This document shows, in pieces, positions 56,611 to 64,000 of a stretch of DNA of 64,000 nucleotides; position 1 is the first letter of the stretch; the number at the start of each line of letters is the position of its first letter. The translations under genes and the position numbers were made by a program. The notes beneath the pieces were generated by a model. The model had not been told where the DNA came from. It was given only the letters and a program-made list of their open reading frames with translations, and made no database searches. The stretch lies in assembly GCF_029675105.1 (NCBI RefSeq), contig NZ_JAQQFV010000002.1:700282-764281 (forward strand). Direction: 5' to 3'. Origin of the DNA: Nocardia anocheti (GTDB lineage: Bacteria > Actinomycetota > Actinomycetes > Mycobacteriales > Mycobacteriaceae).

Positions 56611-57729
56611 ATGGCCACTGGGGTGGGCCTGCGCATCGCCGACGACGAGTGCGTCGCCGCGGTGGTCACCGAGGACGGCCCGCCGATCCACCTCGTGCGC
56701 GAGTCGGTGCTGCACATGTCCGACGACGGCGACGCGGCCCTGGGCGGCCCCGCGCCCTCCGGGCACGCGCACTCGATCAGCGGGTTCGTGCGCGCGATCG
56801 GCGATCCGGCGGGCGTCGACGTCGACGGCGGCGAAGCCTATCGGGCCGAGGATCTGCTGGCCACGGCCATGTTCTGTCTCATCGATCAGACCACCGAGCA
56901 CCTCAGCGGACCGGCCGAGTTCTACGCGACGCATCCGGCGCAGTGGAGCACCGAGGTCGTGCGCGGGGTGCGCGAGGCGCTGGACTATCTGGGCCTGAAG
57001 TCGGTGGCGCTGCTGGGTGAGGACGAGTTGCCCCAGCCCGCCGCCGGGGTCGCGCCGGGTCGTTCGTATGTCACCTCGGCGGCCGAGGCCGCGCTGGTCG
57101 CGGTGCTGGCGACCCCGGCGGGCGCGACGCCGCCGGACCCGATCGTCACCGAGAACTCGCTGGTCGTCACCGATGTGATGCCCGCGGTGCAGAAGACAGC
57201 GGCGACCGCGCAGGCGTATTCGGCGGCCATGCCCGCGGCCGTGCTGCCGACCAAGGCGATGGCCGTGCCCGCCGCGGTGCTGCCCGCCGAACCGCCGCCC
57301 GCCGCCGCACCACCGCCCGCGCGTAACCGCACGCCGTTGCTCATCGCGGTGGCCGCGCTGATCGGTCTGCTGCTCGGCGGGATCGCGGTGTCGGTGCTGC
57401 TGCGCGGTGGTGAACCGGCGGCCCCGCCGTCGATCTCGGACGCGCGACCGGAGTCGACCGAGCAACCCACCCCGGCCCCGCTGCCGCCGCCGGTCGACGA
57501 GACGAGCACGCCGCCCGCGCCCGTCACCACCGCGCCCGAACCGGAACCGACGACCACCACCGAGGCGCCGCCGGAACCGACCACCACCACCGAGCAACCG
57601 GCGCCGACCACCACCGAGCCGACCACCCCCAGTCGCAGCACCACCCGTCCGCTGATCCCCTTCGAGGACTACCCGCCGGGGAATCTTCCGTCACCACTGC
57701 GGATCCCGGGCTACGACTATCAGCGGTAG
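56611..57729 (+). CDS. Membrane protein with DUF7159-like N-terminal domain
   Basis: 372 residues: an N-terminal domain (about 1-165; GVGLRIADDECVAAVVTEDG, ESVLHMSDDG, PAEFYATHPAQW, REALDYLGLKS) that looks like a truncated actin/Hsp70-type nucleotide domain and resembles mycobacterial DUF7159 proteins, then an Ala/Pro linker, one transmembrane helix (about 243-263) and a Pro/Thr-rich tail. Same architecture in miniature as the Hsp70-like protein two genes upstream, so they may form a pair. AGGGAGG tract precedes the ATG. Confidence 0.65.
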   Translation: MATGVGLRIADDECVAAVVTEDGPPIHLVRESVLHMSDDGDAALGGPAPSGHAHSISGFVRAIGDPAGVDVDGGEAYRAEDLLATAMFCLIDQTTEHLSGPAEFYATHPAQWSTEVVRGVREALDYLGLKSVALLGEDELPQPAAGVAPGRSYVTSAAEAALVAVLATPAGATPPDPIVTENSLVVTDVMPAVQKTAATAQAYSAAMPAAVLPTKAMAVPAAVLPAEPPPAAAPPPARNRTPLLIAVAALIGLLLGGIAVSVLLRGGEPAAPPSISDARPESTEQPTPAPLPPPVDETSTPPAPVTTAPEPEPTTTTEAPPEPTTTTEQPAPTTTEPTTPSRSTTRPLIPFEDYPPGNLPSPLRIPGYDYQR

Positions 57730-57837
57730 GGCAGACGTTGTCGCGCCTGTGTCGCGGCCGTGCCCTAGAGTGATGCGGCGACCGACATCACAGCCATCGG
57801 CAGTGTCGCCGGTCACTCGTGCCGACGAAGGGATTTC

Positions 57838-59184
57838 ATGCGCAAGTTGGTGGCGCGTCGCGCCGCGGTCAAGGCAGCCTCCGCCGGGTTCGCCGCGACT
57901 GTTCTCCTGGCACCACTGCTCGGCTCCGGTCCCGCCACGGCGGAACCCGATGCGCCCCTTCAGCTCGCCGCGGACGCCTTACCCGCGCAAATGGTGACGG
58001 CGCTGTCCCGCGACCTGGGCATGACACCGGTCGAGTACCTCGACCGCGCCGCCCGCGCGCAGCAGCTGCGCCAGTACGCGACCGACTTCCGCGCCGCGAA
58101 CCCCGACACCTTCGCCGGTGCCTGGCTGACGCCGGAGGGCAAGGCCGTCGTCGCGGTCACCGACGCCGAGACGGGCAAGCTCGCCGCGGCCGACGGCTAC
58201 CAGACCCAGCTCGCGCCGATCTCGGCCAACGGCCTCGAGGGCGCGCTGGTGCAGCTGAGCCAGTGGATCGCGAGCCTGCCGCGCGAGATCTCCGAGCCGA
58301 TCAGCTCGGTCGCGATCGACACCCTCAACAGCCAGCTGGTGCTCAATGTCGCCAACACCCCCACCGGGCATCTGCTCAACCTGCCGACGCTGATCGCCAC
58401 CATCAAGGTGGTGCTCTCCCCCGGCGGCGGCGGTCCGGTGGAACGTCGGCCGATGGGCGGCGACACCTACATCACCGCGACCAAGGACCTGCACGACACC
58501 TCGCTGCGCGGCGTGGACGTGTGCTCGTTCGGCTTCAACGCCACCGACGACGCGGGCAGCGCCCTCAACATCTCGGCGGGCCACTGCAATCCGAACATCG
58601 ACAACGGCGGCACCGCCCCGGTCTACGTGCCCAACGTGCGCGACATCCCCAACAGCCCCGAGGTCGGCAGCTTCGCCCACTCGGTGCTCGGCGGGCCCGC
58701 CGCGCTGGACTACTCGGTGATCCGGCTCAACGAGCGCGCGGTGAACGCGGGCATGGACCAGCCGCGCGTGCGCGGCGCGGAGGGCACCACCCTCACCATC
58801 ACCGGCACCGCCGAGCCGGTGACCGGCGCGCCCGTCTGCAAGACCGGGCAGTCCTCGACCTTCACCTGCGGCTTCGTCTCGGCCGATCACGTGGAGACCC
58901 AGCTGTTCACGGCCGAGGGCGTCAGCAAGACGATCCGCGGCTTCGCCAACAGCGCCTGCACCCTGGGCGGCGACAGCGGCGGCGCGATCGTCTCGGGCAC
59001 CCTGGCACTGGGCATCACCAGCGGTTCCAACGCCGCCGACGCCCCCAACTGCGCCGAGGCCAACACCCAGCTCGCGCCCTACGGCGGCACCGCCTCGCTC
59101 GGCATCCCGATCCGGCCGATCCTGGCCGACGCGGCGGGCGCGATCGGCGGAATCACGGTGCGCACCAAGCCGAACGCGGGCTGA
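57838..59184 (+). CDS. Secreted S1-family serine protease (copy 1)
   Basis: 448 residues: Sec or Tat-like signal peptide (1-36, Arg-rich n-region), a pro-region (about 37-205, with ALSRDLGMTPVEYLDRA typical of alpha-lytic-type propeptides), and a trypsin-like catalytic domain with His249 in SAGHCNP, the Asp in DYSVIRL and Ser380 in GGDSGGA. Two or three Cys pairs (VCKTG, FTCGF, ACTLG) should form disulfides. Exported and matured outside the cell. ATG follows GAAGGGA. Confidence 0.9.
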   Translation: MRKLVARRAAVKAASAGFAATVLLAPLLGSGPATAEPDAPLQLAADALPAQMVTALSRDLGMTPVEYLDRAARAQQLRQYATDFRAANPDTFAGAWLTPEGKAVVAVTDAETGKLAAADGYQTQLAPISANGLEGALVQLSQWIASLPREISEPISSVAIDTLNSQLVLNVANTPTGHLLNLPTLIATIKVVLSPGGGGPVERRPMGGDTYITATKDLHDTSLRGVDVCSFGFNATDDAGSALNISAGHCNPNIDNGGTAPVYVPNVRDIPNSPEVGSFAHSVLGGPAALDYSVIRLNERAVNAGMDQPRVRGAEGTTLTITGTAEPVTGAPVCKTGQSSTFTCGFVSADHVETQLFTAEGVSKTIRGFANSACTLGGDSGGAIVSGTLALGITSGSNAADAPNCAEANTQLAPYGGTASLGIPIRPILADAAGAIGGITVRTKPNAG

Positions 59185-59263
59185 GTCCGCCCCGAAACGC
59201 CGACCGGACCGGGTGAGCGAAATCTCTTGCCCGGTCCGAGTAGGCATAACCCGCCCGAGCCCA

Positions 59264-59269
59264 TATAGT
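59264..59269 (+). promoter_or_regulatory. Putative -10 box of the second protease gene
   Basis: TATAGT seven bases before the ATG at 59276 suggests an almost leaderless transcript separate from that of the first protease. No convincing -35 box at normal spacing. Confidence 0.4.
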
Positions 59270-59275
59270 TCGATC

Positions 59276-60601
59276 ATGCTCCTGCCACGTATGGGTCGAA
59301 CCTCGTCCGCGCGCAGCTCGAGAAGAGCGCGCAAATCCGTGATCGCCGCGTCCGCGGCGATTCTGCTGTTCGGCCCCACGATGGCAGTCGCCGACGCGCA
59401 GCCCGCCCCCGCGGGCGACCTGCCCGCCCAGCTGATCGAGGCGGTCACCCGCGACCTGAAGATCTCCCCCGAGGAGTACCTGCACCGCGCCGACGTCGCC
59501 CAGCAGGTGGCCGCGTTCTCCACCACCGCGCAGCGCCAGTTCCCGCAGGTCTTCGCCGGTTCCTGGCTGAGCGACCAGGGCAAGGCCGTGATCGCGCTGT
59601 CGCACGGCCCGGGTGCGGACGAGGCGCGGGCCGCGGCCGAGTCGGCCGGGTTCGAGGTGCGCAACGTCGCCAAGAGCGAGTCCATGCTGCGCGGAGAGAA
59701 GACCGCGTTCGAGACCTGGCTGGCCGCCGCGCCGCCGGAGGTCGCCAACCTGGTGCGTGGTGTCGTCATCGACACCGTCAACAACGCCATCGCCGTGCGC
59801 GTGGAGCAGGCCGGGCTGCCGCTGCCCAGCTTCATCGACCCGGCCCGCGTGGTCGTCACCGCGCCGCCGGTCGCCGGTGAGCGCGTCGACCTGACCGCCA
59901 CCCCCGTCGCCGGTGACGGCAACGGCGCGCTGGCCGGTGGCGACGGCTACGCCTCGATCGTGGGCCGCAGCTCGCTGCGCTGCTCGCTGGGCTTCAACGG
60001 CACCGACCGCTCGGGCAACGTCGTCAACATCTCGGCCGGTCACTGCAACCCCGACCTCGGCACCGCCGGTAGCGATTCCGCCGCCGCGATCTACGAGATC
60101 AACGGCGACCGCGCCGGTGCCCAGCTGGGCACCTTCCAGAAGTCGGTGCTCGGCGCGCAGGACTACTCGATCATCTCGATCAACGACAACGCCCGCCCGC
60201 GCTTCGAGAACAACCTGGTCCGCGTGCCGGGCAACGCCCCGATCGCGGTCGAGGGCGTCGCGGTGCCGGTCGTCGGCGCGCCGGTCTGCAAGTCGGGTGC
60301 GCGCACCGGCTTCAGCTGCGGCATCATCAACGGCGTCGACCAGACCGTGCAGGTGGGCGACCGACAGATGACCCAGAGCTTCTCGGCCAACATCTGCGCC
60401 CTGCCCGGCGACTCGGGCGGCGCCATCGTCACCGGGCGGCTGGCGCTGGGCATCTCGAGCGCGTCGTCGGTCGCCGACTACCCGATCTGCGAGATCCCCA
60501 ACATCATCGGCGCGATCACCGGTGACGTCCCGCAGCTGTTCGCGCAGCCGCTGAGCGTCGTCCTGTCGGACAACCCGGGTCTGTCGGTGCGCACCAACTG
60601 A
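59276..60601 (+). CDS. Secreted S1-family serine protease (copy 2)
   Basis: 441 residues with the same architecture as copy 1: signal peptide (RKSVIAASAAILLFGPTMAVADA), pro-region with AVTRDLKISPEEYLHRADVAQQ, and catalytic domain with His256 in SAGHCNP, DYSIISI and Ser380 in PGDSGGA. An internal insertion relative to copy 1 precedes the catalytic domain. ATG at 59276 sits right after a -10-like box; a second ATG at 59291 is possible. A paralogue from tandem duplication. Confidence 0.9.
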   Translation: MLLPRMGRTSSARSSRRARKSVIAASAAILLFGPTMAVADAQPAPAGDLPAQLIEAVTRDLKISPEEYLHRADVAQQVAAFSTTAQRQFPQVFAGSWLSDQGKAVIALSHGPGADEARAAAESAGFEVRNVAKSESMLRGEKTAFETWLAAAPPEVANLVRGVVIDTVNNAIAVRVEQAGLPLPSFIDPARVVVTAPPVAGERVDLTATPVAGDGNGALAGGDGYASIVGRSSLRCSLGFNGTDRSGNVVNISAGHCNPDLGTAGSDSAAAIYEINGDRAGAQLGTFQKSVLGAQDYSIISINDNARPRFENNLVRVPGNAPIAVEGVAVPVVGAPVCKSGARTGFSCGIINGVDQTVQVGDRQMTQSFSANICALPGDSGGAIVTGRLALGISSASSVADYPICEIPNIIGAITGDVPQLFAQPLSVVLSDNPGLSVRTN

Positions 60602-60630
60602 TCGCGGAACCCGCGGCAACAGAGCAGCTC

Positions 60631-60665
60631 GGAAGGGCCGGTAGCAGCGCGCTACCGGCCCTTCC
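60631..60665 (+). terminator. Terminator after the second protease gene
   Basis: A perfect 15-bp stem, GGAAGGGCCGGTAGC (60631-60645) with GCTACCGGCCCTTCC (60651-60665), closes a five-base loop 30 bases after the stop. Confidence 0.75.
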
Positions 60666-60688
60666 GGCGTCTGCGGCAAGCTGGGGGC

Positions 60689-61522
60689 ATGTGTTTGGTT
60701 CTGCTCGCCTGGCGCGCGCACCCGGAGTATCGGCTGATCGTGGCGGCCAACCGGGACGAGTTCTACACCCGCGCCACCGAATCGCTGACGCGCTGGCCCG
60801 ACGGCCTGCTGGCCGGGCGTGATCTGGGCGCCGACGCGCCGGGCACCTGGCTGGGGTTCCGTCCGGCCGACGCCCGCTTCGCCACCGTCACCAATGTGCG
60901 CGATCCCCTGGACCGCGTGCCGGACGCGCGTTCCCGCGGCGCCCTGCTGATGGACTTCCTGCGCGCCGACACCGCACCCGGCGCCTATCAGACCGCGATC
61001 GACCCGGCCCGCTACCTCGGCTACAACCTGCTCACCGGCGACGCGGACGCGCTGTGGTGGCAATCCAATCGCAGCGGCACCGCGCCCGCCGAGCTCGCGC
61101 CGGGACTGCACGGGCTGTCGAACGGGGCGCATCTGGTTTCGGCGCCCGGCGAGGTTGTGCACAGTCGTCCCCAGGAGTTCGAGGTGACCGGGGTGGGCGC
61201 GCCGCCGGTCTGGCCGAAGGTCGCCGACGGGCTGACCGAACTGCGCGACATCATCGCGACCGCACCCGATTCCGTCGACGACTACTTCGCGCTGCTGGCC
61301 GACCGCACCGAGGCGGCGGCCGAGCTGCTGCCGCGTACCGGGATCGCGCCGGAGTTCGAGCGGGCGGTCTCGGCGCGGTTCGTCGCGCACGATCTGCACG
61401 GCACCAGGGCGAGCACGGTGCTGCTGGTGCGGGCCGACGGGAGTTACGTCATGGCCGAGCGGTCGTTCGGTCCGCACGGGGTCGTCCAGGGGGCCGAAAC
61501 GGCGTCCGGGCGGCTGGGTTAG
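60689..61522 (+). CDS. NRDE/TANGO2-family protein
   Basis: 277 residues. MCLVLLAW at the start (Cys2, the expected Ntn nucleophile), then AANRDEFYTR, the NRDE motif for which the family is named, and GTWLGFRPADARFATVTNVRDP. Related to eukaryotic TANGO2, implicated in haem or acyl-CoA handling; the bacterial role is unknown. Cytosolic, no signal peptide. ATG directly after the protease terminator. Confidence 0.85.
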   Translation: MCLVLLAWRAHPEYRLIVAANRDEFYTRATESLTRWPDGLLAGRDLGADAPGTWLGFRPADARFATVTNVRDPLDRVPDARSRGALLMDFLRADTAPGAYQTAIDPARYLGYNLLTGDADALWWQSNRSGTAPAELAPGLHGLSNGAHLVSAPGEVVHSRPQEFEVTGVGAPPVWPKVADGLTELRDIIATAPDSVDDYFALLADRTEAAAELLPRTGIAPEFERAVSARFVAHDLHGTRASTVLLVRADGSYVMAERSFGPHGVVQGAETASGRLG

Positions 61523-61536
61523 CGGTACGGAACGCG

Positions 61537-61568
61537 GAAGGCCCCGCTCCGAGGGGAGCGGGGCCTTC
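61537..61568. terminator. Bidirectional terminator
   Basis: GAAGGCCCCGCTCC (61537-61550) and GGAGCGGGGCCTTC (61555-61568) form a 14-bp perfect stem with a four-base loop between two convergent genes. Confidence 0.75.
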
Positions 61569-61596
61569 GCGGGAAAGCTGTTCGGGCGGAGCCGAA

Positions 61597-62340
61597 TCAG
61601 TTCGCCGGAGCCGGGGTGGCGACCGTCTTGGGCTTCTCGGCCCACGCGGTGGTGCCGTCCGGCGCCTGCAGGATGTTGAGCAGCTCCAGACCGGCGACCA
61701 GCATGGTCGGACCGCCGATGGCGATCATGCCGATGACGCCACCGATCGCGGCGCCGCCGACGATGCCGCCGAGGCACAGCGGAACCGAGAACACGCCGAC
61801 GCCGACGATGCCGCCCGCGATGCAGCCGACGACCGCGCCGATGGCCGAACCGACGAAGGTGCCGATGGCGGTGCCGATGCTGAACTTCGAGGAGAAGTCG
61901 TTGATGGCCTTCTGGTTCTCCTGCACCGAGGCGATCGACTCGGCCTTGATGACCGGGTTGACGCCCACCTGGCTGGCCGAGACGTCGACGCCTTCCGGCT
62001 TCTCCGGGGTCAGCTCGAGCACGGTCGAGTCCTTGACGACCTCGGCCTTGGTCGGGATGTCGGTGCCGTTGATGGTGAAGGCGATCGGCAGCGAGACCAC
62101 GACAGCCCCCCGACTGTCCTTGATCTCGGCGACCTGGGTCTTGGGCGCCTCGGGGGTCTCGCCGTCCTGCTCGACCAGCGCGACGGTCCCGTTCTTGACG
62201 GTGGCGACGACGGTCTTGTCGACGAGCTTCACCGAGTACTTGATGTCCTGCGGCGCTTCTTCGGCATGCGAAACGCCGGTAGCCACGGTCATCGCCCCGA
62301 TAACCAGTGCGGCAGCCGCAGTGGTCCTACGGAAGTTCAT
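61597..62340 (-). CDS. Exported hydrophobic protein with glycine-zipper region
   Basis: 247 residues: a signal peptide (1-26, cleavage near SHAEE), an extracytoplasmic beta-rich domain (about 27-140), and a strongly hydrophobic Gly-rich segment (about 155-215: GTAIGTFVGSAIGAVVGCIAGGIVGVG) that could insert into the cell envelope, followed by a short hydrophilic tail. Such proteins are numerous in Nocardia genomes, but no function is known to me. ATG at 62340. Confidence 0.7.
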   Translation of the reverse strand: MNFRRTTAAAALVIGAMTVATGVSHAEEAPQDIKYSVKLVDKTVVATVKNGTVALVEQDGETPEAPKTQVAEIKDSRGAVVVSLPIAFTINGTDIPTKAEVVKDSTVLELTPEKPEGVDVSASQVGVNPVIKAESIASVQENQKAINDFSSKFSIGTAIGTFVGSAIGAVVGCIAGGIVGVGVFSVPLCLGGIVGGAAIGGVIGMIAIGGPTMLVAGLELLNILQAPDGTTAWAEKPKTVATPAPAN

Positions 62341-62797
62341 TCAGGTTCCAATCCATCAGGTGTGGTGCGGCGTGCGATCCGCGACACGCGAGACTCGTCA
62401 AGCGGTGACATCCGTGAGATGTCCCTTACTTCTCCCCGAGCAGTGTGAAGACCGGCACAGCAGACAGAACAGCCGCAGCTTAATGGAATGAAACCCGGTA
62501 GACCAGACGGATTCTCGAACGAGTTAGTAAGCCTGACCTTAGCTCCACCGCAGTTCACGCGCGGTTTACGGTGTTCACCAGCAGACGTGGGAATCTTGGA
62601 GCAAACTTTTATGTGAGATTGCTCACAGGCAAATCCCAGGTCAAGCCCCAGTAAACAAGGTCAGAGCACAAATGCCGATCCTACGGTGGACACCGGTAGT
62701 TACTGGCCGGTAACTTAGCGCCGGTTACGATACGAGCCAACCGGGTGAGTCTCTCGCCCGCACGACCCTCGTGTTGCCTCTAAAGAAAGGTCGCGAC
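62341..62797. other. Divergent promoter region upstream of etfD
   Basis: About 460 bases without a gene, AT-richer than the flanks. The only feature I can name is the palindrome at 62698-62715 with the -10-like box after it. Confidence 0.45.
62698..62715. promoter_or_regulatory. Palindromic operator AGTTACTGGCCGGTAACT before etfD
   Basis: An 18-bp near-perfect palindrome (arms AGTTAC and GTAACT, 16 of 18 positions symmetric) lies about 10 bases upstream of a TACGAT -10-like box at 62726-62731, where a repressor would overlap the promoter. TTAC-N6-GTAA sites resemble operators of TetR-type regulators of fatty-acid genes in actinobacteria. The regulator is not in this window. Confidence 0.55.
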
Positions 62798-64000
62798 ATG
62801 AATGCCCTGACAATCACGTTGGGCACGATTGGAGCTGTGCTCAGCCTGTTCTGTTGGGCGTCGTTCCTCGGCGGCGCCTGGAAGATCGGCAAAGCCGTGA
62901 CGATCGGCCAGTCCGCGCCGGACCGGTGGCGACCGTTCTTCCCGCGCTTCAAGACCATGATGGTCGAGTTCATCGCGCACACCCGCATGAACAAGTTCCG
63001 CACCGTCGGCTGGGCGCACTGGCTGGTCATGATCGGCTTCCTGGCCGGTGCGCAGTTCTGGTTCATGGCCTACGGGCAGACCTTCGATCCCACCTGGGCG
63101 TGGCCGTTCATCGGCGAGACCTGGTGGTTCCACCTCGGTGACGAGATCCTGGGCGTCGGCACCGTCGTCGGCATCGGCACCCTGATGATCATCCGCCAGC
63201 TGAACCACCCGCGCATTCCCGCGCGGATCTCCCGCTTCAGCGGCTCCAAGTTCGGTCCGGCGTACTTCGTCGAGTGGGTCGTGCTCACCGAGGGCATCGG
63301 CATGGTGCTGGTGAAGGCCGGTGTGCTGTCGCTGACCGGACACTCCGCCTGGACCGACCCGGTCACCGGCCAGATCGCCAAGCTCATCCCGGCCAACGTC
63401 ACGCTGATCTCGATCTTCGCGTTCGTCAAGCTGATGTCCGGCATGGTCTGGCTGTTCGTGGTCGGCCGCAACATCTCCTGGGGTGTGGCCTGGCACCGCT
63501 TCTCGGCCTTCTTCAACATCTACTTCAAGCGCGAGGCCGACGGCAGCGTCGCCCTGGGCGCGGCCAAGCCGATGATGTCCAACGGCAAGGTCCTGGACAT
63601 GGAGAACGTCGACCCCGATGTCGACAACCTCGGTGTCGGCCGCATGGAGGACTTCTCCTGGAAGGGCTGGCTGGACTTCAGCACCTGCACCGAGTGCGGT
63701 CGCTGCCAGTCGCAGTGCCCCGCCTGGAACACCGGTAAGCCGCTCTCGCCCAAGCTGCTGATCATGTCGCTGCGCGACCACGGTTACGCCGCCGCCCCCT
63801 ACCTGCTGGCCGGTGGCCGCAAGGATCCCGGTGGCGACGAGATCGGCCTGGTCGACGCCGACGGCAAGCCCGACGAGGCCAAGCTGGCCAAGATCTCCGA
63901 GGCGGCGCGTCTCGAGGCGGAGCGTCCGCTGATCGGTGGCGAGGACGTCAACGGTGTCATCGACCCCGAAGTCCTGTGGAGCTGCACGAGCTGTGGTGCC
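62798..64000 (+). CDS. etfD: EtfD-like membrane Fe-S oxidoreductase (3' partial)
   Basis: The first 401 residues of a gene cut by the window end. Five or so transmembrane helices (about 5-245) form a NarI-like membrane domain, followed by a soluble iron-sulfur domain with the first 4Fe-4S motif CTECGRCQSQCP and the start of the second (CTSCGA at the very edge). Matches Rv0338c, proposed as EtfD, which passes electrons from ETF (acyl-CoA dehydrogenases) to the quinone pool. AAAGAAAGG precedes the ATG. Cysteine-rich CCG domains should follow beyond the window. Confidence 0.85.
   Translation, partial: MNALTITLGTIGAVLSLFCWASFLGGAWKIGKAVTIGQSAPDRWRPFFPRFKTMMVEFIAHTRMNKFRTVGWAHWLVMIGFLAGAQFWFMAYGQTFDPTWAWPFIGETWWFHLGDEILGVGTVVGIGTLMIIRQLNHPRIPARISRFSGSKFGPAYFVEWVVLTEGIGMVLVKAGVLSLTGHSAWTDPVTGQIAKLIPANVTLISIFAFVKLMSGMVWLFVVGRNISWGVAWHRFSAFFNIYFKREADGSVALGAAKPMMSNGKVLDMENVDPDVDNLGVGRMEDFSWKGWLDFSTCTECGRCQSQCPAWNTGKPLSPKLLIMSLRDHGYAAAPYLLAGGRKDPGGDEIGLVDADGKPDEAKLAKISEAARLEAERPLIGGEDVNGVIDPEVLWSCTSCGA

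Overview
The window is high-GC actinobacterial chromosome from a mycolic-acid-producing member of the Mycobacteriales, most likely Nocardia. The grounds are a fused HadA/HadB dehydratase, a TtfA-like mycolate-export factor, an IniA/IniB/IniC set, EspG and PE/PPE-like ESX genes, and local gene orders that match (from memory) Mycobacterium tuberculosis Rv0338c-Rv0343, Rv0350-Rv0353, Rv0363c-Rv0365c and Rv0380c-Rv0385. Frequent GTG/TTG starts and near-leaderless promoters fit the same group. No rRNA, tRNA, CRISPR array or insertion sequence was found.

Layout. 1-2.2 kb: the 3' part of a membrane-anchored protein with long collagen-like Gly-Pro-Gln repeats. 2.2-9.6 kb: fused HadAB, an NmrA-like reductase divergent from an HxlR regulator, an EmbR-like FHA regulator, class II aldolase fba, two tandem DedA proteins and a GH76 hydrolase. 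9.6-20.2 kb: TrmH-like RNA methyltransferase, two SDRs, an alpha/beta hydrolase, a YhhN lysoplasmalogenase, a FabH-like synthase, pyrE, ttfA, a DUF5666-like membrane protein and clpB. 20.4-36 kb is an accessory block: a quinone oxidoreductase, a YbaB/WXG100-like/giant-toxin operon with two downstream YezG-type immunity genes, a possible SUFU-like protein, an Ltp-repeat protein, a HicA-like toxin-antitoxin pair, and an orphan DUF3558 lipoprotein/PE-like/PPE-like/EspG operon. 36-40 kb: two flavohaemoglobins and a stand-alone flavohaemoglobin-type reductase around a SUFU-like gene. 40.6-44.7 kb: the dnaK-grpE-dnaJ-hspR operon. 45-57.7 kb: an iniC-iniB-iniA set divergent from an Hsp70-like membrane protein, an IniR-like LuxR regulator and a related membrane protein. 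57.8-64 kb: two secreted S1 proteases, an NRDE protein, a secreted hydrophobic protein and the start of an EtfD-like Fe-S membrane oxidoreductase.

How the genes work together. The heat-shock circuit is self-contained: hspR closes the dnaK operon, and HAIR-type operators (CTTGAGT-N7-ACTCAAG type) lie upstream of both dnaK and clpB. The ini locus joins envelope-stress dynamins with a probable regulator, and a 16-bp inverted repeat in the divergent promoter region is its best operator candidate. In the accessory block a probable type VII-secreted toxin ends in a non-specific nuclease domain, followed by three copies of a YezG-type immunity domain in two genes. The toxin tip and immunity genes are visibly less GC-rich than their surroundings, suggesting a horizontally exchanged cassette. 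The block sits between clpB and flavohaemoglobin genes that are neighbours in M. tuberculosis, so it looks like an accessory insertion.
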